Positions 47,400-60,901 of a stretch of DNA of 64,000 nt are shown here, one piece after another. Numbering within the stretch: the first letter of the stretch is position 1; each line of letters opens with the position of its first letter. A model generated the notes under the pieces. It was not told the origin of the DNA. It worked only from the letters and a program-made list of their open reading frames with translations, and did not search any database. The stretch is from contig LUCM01000294.1 in the NCBI GenBank assembly GCA_008360955.1, forward strand, positions 82,010-146,009. Direction: 5' to 3'. This DNA is from Fasciolopsis buskii (taxonomy: Eukaryota; Platyhelminthes; Trematoda; Plagiorchiida; Fasciolidae). Both the position numbers and the translations under genes were made by a program.

Positions 47400-50300
47400 T
47401 GCAAACCGAATTCCGTTTACCAATGAATGGTTTGGACATTTGAATACACTGTGAAGGGGAGATAAATGGTTTGGTTCTCATCTGAGTGTGGCTCACATTA
47501 GTTTCTCTAATTTACTGTCATCAAATCGACCTTCAAAAGAAAGTATTATATTTCCGTCAAATAACTTCATCCTAGTCATCAATGTTTACAAAAACCCGTT
47601 GCACAAACAAACAACCGGTAAAGCAACAGGGTTAAAAGGTACATAGAATAAATGATAAATTAATCTGTTTATTGTATTCTCCAACTAACTGCCTCTTCTG
47701 TTACACATTAGAGACATAAATGTCATTCACATTCCATATTTGGAAGTCTGCTGTTAGGTTAAACTATTCTGCCCACCTACAGGATTGTAGAATTAGCCAC
47801 ACAAGCGGATTATTACGCCTAACCTGATCGGGGAAGGGCGAATGAACATTTTGCGGTTGACGGGCAAAATGTCAACTGATAATGGCTAGGAACGGTTTGG
47901 TTGCCTGTCGCATTCATTTCGGTAGTTATCTGTCGGAAATAGGGACAATTCAGACCAGTCTACAGTAGAATACTTGGGTTCCTAATAGTTTTAACCTAAC
48001 TACCGCCAATACATACAAATCACACCACGCTTACGTCTGATAGTGTGGAAAAATCAAAACTAATTATGTGATCGTTTGAATTGTTTCGTCTGACAGAACC
48101 AGGATTTTGGTACCTGGTTTTTCCACTCGTCGATTCATATCTTTCAACTAGCCTAGTATCTGAATTTCTAAACAGTTGACGGCCAGACAGACTAAACAAA
48201 TTCGTTTGGTTCCCAGGTCTTAGACAGGGGTTTGTTCTGCCGGTATTTTTACCATCGCTAAATCTTTTCGCGTAGTTTTTCTGGTCTCGAGCATAAGACC
48301 CTAAACCATTGTTCCAGATTTCCAATCGCTGTCCGAATATTTCTCAGTCGTCCATCCTAATTTCAATCAAATAATCCCGAGGTCGACTAACGTCACCTCA
48401 ACACAAAGGTACAAATTTTCTCAGCGGGAATCACCACCATTAAAATCGTGTAGACTTTGGTGGGGGTTGGCATTGAACGGGTCATGGTCCAGTCCAAAGT
48501 CAGTCATAGGAGAAAGTTGACGTGGTCCGTTAATTAGATGAGTTTTTTCTTTAGTCTGAAATTGAATGTTCATCCACATAGTCTGTGTTCAACAAAATGA
48601 TTGCATTGTTCGCTGACGGCAAACCCTTGGTGCACTTGAAACTTTTCAGTTTTAGAATAATCCAACAGAATGCTGTGTAGGCCATGGAAAACTTTGATTA
48701 GTTCACGAAAGTATATCCGTGGGCTGAACTATTATCACTTTGGAACATCGGCTGAGTACAAGTAGTAGTATGCGATTTGTGCCCTACCGTCGGATGAGAA
48801 ATGCACGCGACTGCTTGCGACATGCATTGCAATATGGGCTCACTAAGTTGACTCTCAGGCAACGTCCACCTAGGCAAGTTACAGGAAACCAATGAAGATT
48901 AGTAGTTCCCAATTTTTGGCTGAGGGTAAATGTGCCTGGCCAATACACTCCTGTAGGTTTAGATGATATGATTTTCTTTTAGTCTACTTTGCATCGGCGG
49001 GTGTTTCATTTCGTCGAATCCTGCCAATGGCTTCAGATTTTACGATTTGGTCAGTAATTTACCTTCAACGGATTGAACATGATGCACGCAGTCGGTGTAG
49101 AGATCAAGTTGTGTGAGTCATTAGAGCTCATCAAACCAGTTTGTCAGAGTCTGAAGTAAACGTCATGTCATTCGAACGACTGTAATGTCTACCTAGTCAT
49201 TCGCCTCGCGTAGGTCGTTCCGTCGATTTATACCCCATGTTAGCTCTGATTTCGTAATCGGTTCAACTGTCAGGCTGAGCTCAATATTTAAGTACCAAAT
49301 CTGCTTCGTGAATGCGACCAGCCTACTAGCTTGCCGTGTATTAATTCGTCCGTGAAAGAAACGCACTGAGACTTGGGAAATTAGCTAATCACCCTCCATC
49401 GGAAACACTAAACTGAATCCAAGGAAATCTCAAATAGTTTACCTTTTCAAGTCATTGAATTGAAAGTCGGGTGTCTCCTTATCTGTGTTGTTCTCGCAAA
49501 TGAAATGTCTAGTCACGTTATCATTAGGACCGGATTTGCATGTAAGTCTGATGTAAATAGTCAGCACAACATTCAGAACAGATGCATCCACCGACAAAAT
49601 ACAGTGCGCGAATTGTGCGATGCACACGAAATGGAAAAAGGGCGACGAGGGAATTAGAAATTTGGGTGTCCAAACAACAGCAACTGACCAAAAAATTAGA
49701 CTGAAGAAATATGTGCTCAAGAAAACGGTCAAGTAAATAAACCAAAAATACCGTACGACTTGGTGACCAAAAAATATCCAGTCCACTGTGGTCCAATGAA
49801 GACCTCCGTAGATCGTGTTTATCTCCATTACCCAACTTTTAGTTTATTGGTCCATCGAATACTGATCAACTATCACAACACAAACCTAACTAGCATGACA
49901 TATTAACTGATGTGATCAAACACAGATACAATCGAGAACGGAAGAACATATTTTGCCCCCTGGTTGGAGAGTGATTGGCTCACAAGTTAAGCAAACAAAT
50001 TATTGTTATGATATAGCACAACCAATGAAGAATCGATTCAGGAGAAACTTTCGCGACTAGCGTCATTTCATCAACTAAGAGTACAAAAAACATAAACGAT
50101 TTATATCAGAAATTTTGATATTATAAAATTTGGTTGTCGTCACTCCGATGGTTTAGTTCTCCGATGAGTTTTCGAAAACTTAATCAGATAAAATGAATGA
50201 AGAGTGGCCAAATACGGATGTTCGATTTCCTTATTACTAATAGCTCTGTACGCAGAAGTGTCTGAATTTTAACCACGTAACTTCCAAAAGTTACATCATT

Positions 50301-53300
50301 GTCAAAAAATGGTTCTCAACCCAATCAGACAAATTGCAAGGGGGATGGGTCTGGTTCGCTGGAAACAAGGCTTCTGTTTCCCCGGGTCCTGCTGGATTGA
50401 TCATTGAAAAATAATAATTGCACAAACTGTCTTTGATTTATTTTAATTGCCATTCCAAAAGATTGCATTGATTATTTGAAATCTAGATGTCCATCTCACG
50501 ATGATATTGATTCAAGTACGATCTGTAAAATCTTTAATTTTGAAAATGTACAATTGTATTCTGAAAGAATATTCATTCTTGATTACCGTTTGGCTATTAT
50601 GGAAATGAAACTACTTGAACATGCGCCCGAGAATGGTTCTATGACGCTCAAAGTTGGTAGGCAGAGTTAGCGTAGACGAAGGAGAAACTGTGTGAAAACA
50701 AAAAATCCAATATTATCTTCCATAAAAATAATCCGTTTCGGCCATTGGTACAATCATCTTAACCGAAAAAAGCTTACTCATTTGAGCATGTGCGAACGTC
50801 TTTTTTCTCTTTCTACCCAGGTCTGCTTTTGTCACGTTTCTTCGAGCATTTTACGTTTTTTCACTCCCTCTTGGGATATTTTGACCAGCTGCTTGCCTTG
50901 TTTGCCTTTAGGTGCTACAACTTTCACTCGAAATAGACGGTTTGATTCTGTGGAACATCAGATTGCAGGTATATGATGGCCGCATTCTCCTGTCCCCATG
51001 TGGTGGGCTTTGGCGGTTAAAGGAAATGTCCATTCCATTGAACTGTGTAACGGTGCCCCTACGATTGCAATACTGCATAGTGTATAGAACCTAGGTCCGT
51101 GGATCGCAGCTGTACACTTTCTATGATGAGAAACACGAATCAGAGTGCCTCAGAAAAGCAAGATCTTATCGTAACCATTTCTGTCTCCCTGGTTAGACCT
51201 TTTAATGGATACTTTGCTCGGTAGACGTTCGTTGTCGTTAAAATTTCTTAAGACAATCAAATTGTTAGTGACACGAATGGTGATGATCATGTTAATAGGA
51301 ACAGTTATAGTATATGCTGCTATCAGCTGGCACAAAGTGAGCACTAAGTAGAATTTTGAATTTGGCTCCAACGCCAATAATTTCTGCTGACCAGTTTCAC
51401 AAATTTGTAAATAGAAAATGAAAAGAAATCGATAGTCAAGGCTCAGCATTAGTAAGTCATGGTTCAATACTGCTTACCGAAATTCTACGGATTCATTCTA
51501 TGGGTTCCCGAATGTTTTGAAGAACCAAAGACAAGCGTCGAATTAAGATTATATAAATAAAATTAAGTTTTGGTCTTCTGGTTAAAAGAACAACAAAATT
51601 TGTTAGAACTTTAATGGGTTTGTCAGCATGTAATGAAAAATTACATCTCTGGTAGGAACTTGCCAGTTTATTTGGACCGATTCGTAAATTAACGACTAAT
51701 GTCTCCCACATTCGGGTCATTTCCTCCTTTTCAGCATCAAAAGTTACGCTGTGATAAGATGAGACTTTGTGCACAACCATTCTTGTGTCATCAGAAATAG
51801 ATACAAACAAGTCAGTGACGTTAGTGAGTCAATAAATTCATGATTTCGATGATTTTGGTTTGTGATCACCTGCAACGTAGCTCGCATACGGTCGTACTTG
51901 GTCGCACTTGCACTGAGTCAAAACCGCCCACTTAGTTTTCGCAGCCCTTTTCCAGAGGTCTTCGATGTGCTTGGTATCCGTGGCCGCTTCGCAGTTCACC
52001 CGTCGCAATTTACGTTGTCCCATAATGCACGATATATTGTGGATAAGTGTCAAGTCGGGCAAAATCACCAGATTGGAGTGCTGACCCGGTTACATTTAGC
52101 CTTCTCACCAAACACGGGATTCCCACACTTAAGGTCACTCAAGGTCACTTAGTTTATGCTCGAGCAATTTGTCATGGGAGACTGGGATATTTAAACGTGT
52201 TCCCACGCGAAGGTGACAACGGCGTATCCAGTTCCAAACCATACCACGAATCCGGGTGGTGAAATTCGATCAGTTGTATAATGGCCAGTAGGAGTTACTG
52301 TGGTAAAATTCCAAAATGATTTACACGTGTTCCACACAAGCTACGCTCTGATTTCTCCGTCAGAAGGTAAAGGAGTTGGTTAGGAGCAGCGTTAGGGCAG
52401 ATGGAGTGTAGTAAACAATTCCAGTGGTAAGCGTGAAAATATGTCGCCAGGATTGGCTACGAATTTGTTTTCATTATCTAATTTCATTGGCAAGAAATCT
52501 GACCGGATTGAAATAGATTGTTTTGACATTTCTTTCAGTTACTTCCTACGCATGTTGAATACTGGAATGTGCTTCGTCCGCACGGCAGATTAGTTAGTTT
52601 GCACGGATCCTCGTGATCTTCCAAATGGACACGTATTTTGGAATCTAACCTTGAGAGATTCCATCGGTGGAATCAATGTCTTCAACGCTTTGATTTCGTC
52701 TACTGTTGTTGCAAAACAATGTTATAGAAAGCGCTGTGTAAGCACGTGGAGAGAGAAGAAGAGGTGAATGGAGTGACTTTATCGTGGTCAAGAAAATTAT
52801 GAGACGGAAGAATTGATTTGGACAACTCCCGATTATCTGATGGCCTTTCCAGGTGAACGAGAACTGTTCCAGGTTGCTTTCCAAGGGCAGGGAAATTGAT
52901 ACAAAGTGGAAACCATCATGGAGACAAAGTATGGCCAAATATAGGCAAGTGATTACTTTTTACTACAGAATGCTAGTTAGCTAACAAGCTGTCGAATCAA
53001 GAATGAAACAAATTGGTTAACTATTGCTATTGTCAGGTCTCGCGTATAAGCGATATACAGCCAGTCGTAAGCAAAGCTGCCCGTGTGGAGTAGCCTCGGC
53101 CTGGAAAGGTGTACACCAATGGAAGAAACCTAAGAATTTGAAGGAGAAATTCATGGATTCAAGGATTGCTCGTGTCCAAGAAAAATAGAACCGTTGTATT
53201 TGACCTTGGACATTGGTGCAAAAACCATGTTTGGAAAGCAATGGATCGTCAACTGTACGTTCTTGTCTCGTGGTTTTCTCAAGCAAAGAAAACTGTTTTT

Positions 53301-54990
53301 TGTCAGAAGAAATTCCGTTAGATTTGGCCAGTCAACGAGTACACCGAATTCAGGCAAATTAACCCTTACCAGATTAATTCTCCAAGTTCGAAGACTATTT
53401 GGATCTAATTCCAGTCGATTTCCATCGCGCTTGCGTATCAGATCGACCGCATTGATGAAACGTGAAATTAAAACAAAACAGTTGCTCATGTTTCCGTTGG
53501 CCTGTAAAGGTTAATAATGAAAATCTACTGAGTCGATAGTAGGCTGGCTGCACCCGGACCGACGAATGCTATATACGTTCACCAATTTAATGGGAAGAGT
53601 CAACATGCATGTAATATGATTGACTGACTACCGTTCGGACTATTACTTTCATCTACAAACTTTAACTCGCCCAGTCACTTTTAGACTCGGAAAGCCTCAG
53701 AATCGAGTTTCATTGTCGTTCAAACTCGTCCATGGTGCATAATCCCATTCGAATTCGGGATCTGAATTCAGACATTGACACATTGACACCAGCCCCGTAT
53801 GGAAATATCAGAAATAGCAGTTTAAATTCGTTCAAACGTCATTCTCAGTGACAGCCTGTAATGCTCTACAGCTTTGAAGGCAGTCGCAGTACACGTCCCG
53901 TTAATTTCAGTCGAATCCTTTCCACCAAATCACGTTTCTCTGGAGGATGGGTAGATGTCTGATTAGTTGCAATTACTTGTGAGCTAAACACGTATGACAA
54001 AAGTAATAGTCTACAACCTATAAAAGTATACAAGTGACTAGAAACTCACAACAGCCTGAAAATCGCGGCCGATGCAAACAAATTGAAGATAAGTTAATTC
54101 AGTCTGTCTGTGTGTACACCTGGCCTACAAAGCTTGCCCAACTGGGCGACGTCTCGCTGCATAAAGGAATTGAAAGCCTGCCGAAATGCAATGTGAGCAT
54201 TGTAACGCGTGACTGTTGTACACTGAGGCACCCGTATCCCCTCTATGTTCGTCTGCAAAGTTATTGTCTTACGCAAAAGTTTGTTCTCCTACCTGGAACA
54301 TCTCAAGGAAAGCTGTGTTTACCTAGTCGCTTTATTGATCTGCGGCGACGTCTCGAGAACATTTACACTACAGAGTGTATATTTCCCTAATCGAACAAGT
54401 TATAAGGCGTTCTAGCAACCGAGGATAAGTTGTTTTTCTATCATGTTCCATTGGGCCTACACCTGTGCATAACACTGCCAGATTCGACGAAACGTGTGGC
54501 AATAATTTAACAGCATGCTAGCAAAATCGCTTGCTTTTGTCCACTCAGCTCTACACATTTGCATTCCTTTGTCTACCAGAAATATCCTATTTGCCAGAAT
54601 CACATATGTACTAGCTCTATTCCAAAGTTTGTTACTGATGCCTTAGGAGATCGCCAAATCTCACTATGTGTAGTCATTGATGGCTCCGGTCGCAGCCAGC
54701 GACTGAGAATGGAGAAAAAATCGTAGCTGAATAGCAGACAGTCTATCTGGCCAAGTGTTGCGCAGTTTTTGGTCGGACACGATTCTTATATTATTTGGAG
54801 TAGATGACAACTATTCCATAACAAAGAATTGAACGACATACCAACTACAGTTTATTTCAGAGCTGTTACAACTATCCGGGACTTGTAAGTCAGACGAGTA
54901 ATTGAGCATTTGACGAAAAACGCAGACACAAATCACATCTGGGCTTGAAAATTTAACTTACGCTCTACACGGAAGTTCGATTCAACTATG
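47400..54990. other. Long stretch, unresolved exon candidates only
   Basis: A very strong acceptor precedes 47715 (CCTCTTCTGTTACACATTAG) with a short open block. Minus frames at 48020-48325, 49439-49828, 51150-51810, 52645-52938 and 53151-53489 are open but may reflect purine-rich complements of pyrimidine tracts. A plus frame at 54055-54390 after CTCACAACAG (118 codons from 54034) might be an exon. None is assigned. Confidence 0.25.
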
Positions 54991-54994
54991 AAAT

Positions 54995-55216
54995 AGGGAT
55001 TCCTTGAAAATTCCCACTGAGAATATTGAGAAGCACACGTTGACGAACGAGCTGGTTCTCAGTGATTCGTACTTGCGTCATTGGTTCACCATATATTAGG
55101 AAGAATGTTTTACGACAAAAAATATGGATCGTGAATGTATTTGTGGTGTTACGTGCCTAGCCCGGATACAAATGAACGTGTTGTGCTAACTGTGTAACGG
55201 TCTAGGGTTTACTTCA
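54995..55216 (+). repeat. Partial copy of the 57526-58059 repeat family
   Basis: CCTTGAAAATTCCCACTGAG, then ATTGAGAAGCACACGTTGAC and GTGATTCGTACTTGCGTCATT, correspond in order to 57527-57610. The GTGTTACGTGCCTAGCCCGG block corresponds to 57695-57725. The inverted arm at the far side was not found here. Confidence 0.6.
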
Positions 55217-55559
55217 TTGATTTCTTATCCCAATAACATGGGTAAAAATCGGACACAAGCATATTGATCTGCTTTCTAGTTTGAGCATGTACAAACTTTA
55301 ACATTCCACAGACGACCACGAACCGGACAAACTAAAGAAAAGCAGAAATAATTCAAATATAAGAAGACCACCGACTGCTGCATGCAGTCACAACGCGTGA
55401 AGTTTTCGGCCATCAAGGATGGCCCCTTGAACAACATCCCGGTGGTTTCACCAGCCCTGCTCTTTATAGTCCTCTGGTTAGGAGTTTAACACCGTCCCGC
55501 TACATCATAGGCTGACTAAACTGAAAAATGTTCCATTCTTCACCTGTGATGAAATCTAG

Positions 55560-55870
55560 CGTACATCAGGCGGTCGATTTGCGGATATACCTAAGACATG
55601 TCTCAAAGTCCTTTATGTATTCCAGCGAGATGCATTTTCAACTGTCTGACCTGTGGGGCCCAAAATACTATGCCTAGACCACGTCAGTTCCTCCAACATA
55701 ATATAGCAATGTTTTAGAAAAACCAGTGTCCAAGTACCGTCAGTCTTCGAATATTTTCTATCACCAACGCCCATATTTCTGAGCCATATGACAGGACGGA
55801 CCTTGCTGTTGGTGTGCTCACCTCACCTTTGATCAATAACCGTAAGTCACGTGGATGCCCCAGAGCTCTC
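55560..55870 (-). mobile_element. Third decayed LINE reverse transcriptase
   Basis: On the minus strand 55867-55747 reads GEVSTPTARSVLSYGSEIWA then ENIRRLTVLGHW, the connection and ETW block of the same retrotransposon class as 1-860. LTWSRHSILGPT further on corresponds to the RWLGHVLRMP block. Frame changes and stops make it inactive. The remnant may extend to about 55380. Confidence 0.68.
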
Positions 55871-55879
55871 GAATTAGGA

Positions 55880-56900
55880 AACGCCAAAGAAACCTACTGT
55901 ATCACCGAGGACAGTTCATATGATAATAAATCACTTAAAAAAATTATAGCTGATCAAAAAAGAAAATTACTCCATGTTATCTAATCCCTCGTTTGTGAGA
56001 ACAGTGTTTCTGTCTTTGAGCCAATTCAGACCTGCAACAACGATTTATACTTTAAAGGTGAAATATACCAGTCAAAAATGCCTACACTCTCCTCTGAAGG
56101 ATCGAGGAGAACTTTCAAACTACTCAAGTCTCCGTTGGTAGCACAACGTTGTCCACATATTCTAAGCCAAGTAATTTTGTGTTTGAGAAGATAACAGTGC
56201 TACTATTCTCATAAGGGGATAGAACTATCTCCATGTCCATCTTATTGATTAAAACAAAAAAATAGGTAAAAGGTGGTAACCCTGACAAACAACAATTCTC
56301 GCGGTGGCCTCCGAAGTAAGACCGCCGCAAACACGAATTCATCTGTGGATATTGTCGTACAAAGAGTGAATAATTGGGGTGAATTCCTATAACATGCACG
56401 ACTGACTGTCGTGCATGTCGTTTGCAGATCGTGGAATACTCAAATTTTGGTTGCATTTTGAGTGTGTCCATTTATCGCCATTCGTAACGTGGAAAAGTAT
56501 GAGTGATATCAAACCTACCGGCTTGTTAACCGCTTTTGTTCTCTCGCGTACAGGTTTCGCGAACACTAGATAAATGGGACAGAATTTTCCTGTTTGTAAT
56601 TTGAATACAATTCTCAGCAATTTATTGCTTTCGTGGATTTCACGGCCGGATCCGTTATCGTTTCTGAAAATTAGCTCACTCAATAATTCATACCAGTATT
56701 TGCTCTCTTTTCCAAGGTTTGCTGACTCCGTTGTTAAATTGCCGCCCCCTTGTTTGAAAAAGTACATCGGAAAGTTTGTTGATCTGGCAACCTATCTCCC
56801 TGGTGACCTTTATTTCTGAGTTACGACCGGTATTTACCAGCCTAAGCGGAAGGTCTTACTGTTGCAATGATCCAATTAAACTGCTCCCTCAAATACCCTG
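55880..56900. other. Unresolved, both strands open
   Basis: A very strong plus acceptor at 56554 (TTGTTCTCTCGCGTACAG) is followed by a short open block, while a minus frame covers the same bases (56767-56387). I favour the plus strand but cannot fix an exon. Confidence 0.2.
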
Positions 56901-56905
56901 GCCAG

Positions 56906-57381
56906 CGCTACACGGGAGGTCTTGGAGACTGGATCAGTAAGATGTCGGAGTCTTTGATCGTCTCGTCTTCAAATGGTTTCCCTGGATCAATATTTCTAAT
57001 CACTCGGTACAACTGCAATTATTGCCGACAGCCACATGAATTTTGTGTCTCTTATCTATCACTGCACGTAATTTCTGTGCTTCTTGTTCCCTTGGATTCT
57101 CAGGGACGTTCGGATCAAGTTGATCGTGATCGATCTGCTGACATATGTGGAGCAAAGTGACTGACAATCAGCGACCAATCCAAGTCATTTGTGATCTTTG
57201 GCAATGCAGTACATCTGTGTCTAACACCGTGAAGACAAATAAAGATGCCAAGTGGGCTGATGTCGCCTGTGACAGAAGTTAATTTTCGCAATAAACAGTT
57301 TACGGTTAAAACAAACCTGGCCGTGGTCCATGCGATCGCTCCAGATATAAAACAAGTCTCTAATGTTTTGTCCTGTCTCTT
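56906..57381 (+). CDS. Candidate exon group, unknown gene
   Basis: 56906-56936 is a 31-nt exon between CCTGGCCAG and GTAAGA. It joins in phase 2 to 57104-57156, which follows an excellent acceptor (CTTGTTCCCTTGGATTCTCAG) and encodes DVRIKLIVIDLLTYVEQ. A third block, 57245-57381, starts with ATG, encodes TVKTNLAVVHAIAPDIKQV and ends at GTAAGG, but does not match the phase of the second. It may be a separate first exon. Confidence 0.35.
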
Positions 57382-57525
57382 GTAAGGAGCCACGGCTGGG
57401 TCTAAAATCATCGGCAAGCACCACAAAGTCCGGTGAATGGGACCTTTGGACTGATAGAGGCAAGATTCACAGATTTGATCACTGACCTCAGGAACGTTAC
57501 AACCAGAGATCAAAAGCACATAAGA

Positions 57526-58059
57526 TCCTTGAAAATTACCACTGAGCAAATTGAGAAAACACAAGTTGGCGAATAAGCTCGTTTCAGTGATTCGTACTCA
57601 TGCCATTACATCACTATATATATATATCTTGACAAAATATTTTCACTATAGGAAGGATTGGATTAGTCAGATACAAATATGGGTGGGGAAGGGATTTGTG
57701 GTGTTACATGCATAACCTAAGTACACAAGAATGTGTTGTGTTAATAGTTTCGTTGTCTAGGATTTGCATTGGGACGGGGGATGGGCCAAGGGATTTGAAG
57801 CGCAACCACAAATTGCTTTTGAGAACAAAGTGGAGGATTGCGAAGACGGATTGCGACAGCTTCCGCAGTGCTCAAGAGGCGACAGTTTGCCAACCTGGAT
57901 TGTTGACCTCTGACCTTAGACAGAGTCCGGAAAGCTTGCGTCACATTCATGGTGTGGTTAGTCTGTGCTATTTGTATAGGACTAATCCAATCCTTCTTAT
58001 GGTGAAAATATTTTGTCAAGATATATATAAATAGTGATGTAATGGCATGAGTGCGAATC
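57526..58059. mobile_element. Inverted-repeat transposable element (foldback or MITE-like)
   Basis: Arms of about 90 bases, 57588-57679 and 57970-58059, are near-perfect reverse complements, both containing CTTGACAAAATATTTTCAC next to an AT run. The unit is about 470 bp. Its left flank, 57526-57600, and the interior at 57695-57760 recur at 54995-55216, so the family is dispersed. The interior has open frames but no recognisable transposase. Confidence 0.75.
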
Positions 58060-58084
58060 ACATATAAGACAACGGAGCTGATCG

Positions 58085-58235
58085 TTCTTTTATTTTCTTA
58101 TCTTCTACTTCCTTTATTATCGAGGAAAGCGCATCTCATCCTCAGGAAGTTGGCCGGTCAATTGGAGAATTCGAACCTTCGACCTTCAAGTCTACACGCC
58201 ACGTGTTTATCCGTTTGGCCTCTGCCGCATGTCGT
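58085..58235 (-). repeat. tRNA-derived SINE-like element, copy 4
   Basis: The minus strand reads GAGGCCAAACGGATAA (A box) and GGTCGAAGGTTCGAATTCTC (B box), the clearest tRNA resemblance in the window. It then has AATTGACCGGCCAACTTC, related to the ACCGGTCAA tail of copies 1 and 3. It abuts the inverted-repeat element. Confidence 0.65.
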
Positions 58236-58443
58236 TGTTACCAAGTGCACATGAACTACATTTAACTGTGACTCATACTTACAGTGCACACTTGGCTAAC
58301 ACGGTCCATGAAATCCAGACGCCGGAGTGACCACGAACACTTGGAATTTGGTTACAGAATATGCAAAGAACTAACCAAATAACAGGCTCTATCTCGGTTA
58401 CCAAGAAAGATTATGAAAACAGGGTCATGTGCACGTATTTTGG

Positions 58444-58494
58444 AGTAGTAGTAGTAGTAGTAGTGGTAGTAGTAGTAGTAGTAGTAGTAGTAGT
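58444..58494. repeat. (TAG)n microsatellite
   Basis: About 16 TAG units with one TGG interruption. Confidence 0.95.
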
Positions 58495-58499
58495 GTTAA

Positions 58500-60890
58500 T
58501 ACATTTTTAAAGCTTCGAGAGTTCTAGCTAGGGTAACTTGTTTTGCTATCGGATTTGGTGTTTCAGACACAGGAGGAGGCAGTAAAGCGCGGCGAATTTT
58601 CAAGCCTCATCGGTGGATCCAGTTCATTTTCTGCTCTTCCACTAATGTCGACTTCAGATACATTCATCTAGCAACAATAATTTGTTTCACTTTGCACGAC
58701 CGATTCATCGGAGGAATAAAGATTGGTAAAGTTCCTCGTAAAAGGGGCCATGGATGTCTTCGGGTAGGTGGGTGGGGGATGAGGTTACCTTTTGTGACTC
58801 ATAACAAGGCAAAGGTGGTTTTACTTTCAGAGTTGTAATAAGACGGTTCTGCAAGATGGAAGTACTGTGAAAGGATAGGGAAATACAAACCGAATGACTT
58901 GGGTTGATCTCCCTATTCATTTACGATGTAGGCACCTGTCCCCTCGACCACTTTGTTGTCACCGATGTGACCTTGGCAAAGGTGTTCACTACCGTAGAGC
59001 ATTTCTGACGAAAATGTGATTGGAATTTCATCTCAAATTATTATCCGAATTTCCGGAAAACGAACCATTACAACCGCGATTGTCTACCGATCTGTGGTGA
59101 ACATTGTTTGGTGAGTCTTCTTAATTAGGAGATTGAAAATGGGAGAACATGCCGGAATCCGAGTCCCCAACTAACGGGTCGTTTGATCGAATTCGGTCTG
59201 CACTTAGGCTTACGTAATGTACTCGAACACGAAATATAATCATTTGTGATTTCGGAAATTTTTATAATTAGACTAGGATCTAACGAACGGAAGAATTACG
59301 TTTTACCGAAGTGTGGAAAGTGAACAAAATATTGGAAACAACATCATTTCGCATCTAGAATGACGGCAAACCTTCAGTCAGAGGGAACACTGTAAATGCG
59401 TAATGTTCGATTGTAGTAAATTTGAGCTATATCGACCAGAATTTTACCGTGAACGAGCATGTTACAAATTCATTCCCGGGGCAACTGTCGAATCATGGCC
59501 ACATTCGGGTTGCTATACGCCCATTTCACTTTCGCTGTCACACGAATGATGTGAAGTGAAAGGATTAGTTAACGTTAGTTGTCCGGTTGTTACCTGGATG
59601 ACGTTCCTATTTCTCGCACTCCGACCGTAGCAGTTGCACAGATTTTCGAAAACAGTCTACCGAAATTGATATTACGTCACATTCACAACGATTCACTCCT
59701 TTGCACCGGACAAGGAAGTCCTACGCGCTGCACCGAAAATCGTAATCAGACCAGGCAGAAAATGTGTGCACGGATCTTCGTGACTTGCTCTGTGATTGAC
59801 AATCAGTGTGTCCAAGTGGATAATACAAACGCCTGGTGTTATTAGCGTTTCAATTACGCATTAAAACTGCGTTACACGCCGAGCCAATTGTAGCGCTAAG
59901 TCTGAAATGTGCACATATGAAAATGAAAAATACCGGCTATAGTTTAGCGCATAGGACAGGTATAATACTGTCCGGTTTACATGTCCACCAGAGAAGTGCG
60001 CACGAGGCCGCATTTACCGATAAAAATGCACGCGTTTAAGTAAAAACTAGAGCCAGTTTTATGCCTTCCTAACCGTCTAATTTGACTAGATACATTCTTA
60101 TCTGTGTGGTGTAGAAACAAACCATATTTGTCTATGCCAAATTGATTGTGTTGATCAGTGCCCTTTGAAATGTCATCTTCCACCCGGGCTCTCAACACAA
60201 AGTGTGAAAATTGAAATAATTGACTAAGTTAATTGGTCCAATAACCAATGAGGTAAAAACTCGTGGTAGATCGTTTACGAGATTCGACCTTTTCTGCGCT
60301 TCAATTTTGTTTAGATTATAATCGGATATTTAAAAAAATCGATACAAACAGTTTTTTCACCAGGGATTTCAGCTATCCCAGTTTCCCTTGTGTGCGGGTC
60401 CAGTATGAAGAGATCAGACACAGATATTTCGGAACTCCATTTGATTTTGCAGCCGTTTTGCTAACAGTGAAAAAAATGACACCATCATAATAGATTTGTG
60501 ATAAGGCGTTAGTCATGCGAGCGTTAAAGGTGAACCTGGTCCGAATATGAGTTACCGGGTTGGAAGTGCTTGATTCATCCAAATTTAGCGATTGATCGGT
60601 ACGGAACTGGATGTTCTTGGTCTTATCAGTTCCTTCATAGGAATATACATGTATTTATATGCATTAGAATAGTAGAACCTAAGTTTAATTTTTGCCACCT
60701 AGAAAATTTGTTAATAACCATTAACCTGGAAATTTTATTACTTAAGATTTCATATAACAAACCAAATGCTTTCGTCAAATGCTCCTCGTTAACCGTAGCC
60801 TGGCACCCCATGTAAGAACCGGATCGATCGGTCAACACTGTGGCCTTTTGATCGAAATGCCAAAGGGTCGAACTCTGTCGCTGACGCCGA
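58500..60890. other. Unresolved, candidate exons on either strand
   Basis: A minus block at 58858-58789 lies between CCTATCCTTTCACAG and GTAACC and keeps one frame open in phase. Plus candidates include 59579-59845, which is Cys-rich at its end, and blocks near 60440. None could be tied to a neighbour. Confidence 0.2.
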
Positions 60891-60901
60891 TTGGCTCCTA
60901 G

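Noticed and set aside
48020..48325. 101-codon minus frame ending in GTAAGC
   Set aside because: About twenty frames this long are expected by chance in 128 kb of two-strand sequence of this composition. There is no partner exon.
51150..53489. Series of long minus frames
   Set aside because: They could not be joined in consistent phase over more than two exons, and no family was recognised.
56387..57564. Minus-strand frames of 80-149 codons with charged, plausible peptides
   Set aside because: Their charged parts coincide with plus-strand pyrimidine tracts before strong acceptors, so they are probably artefacts.
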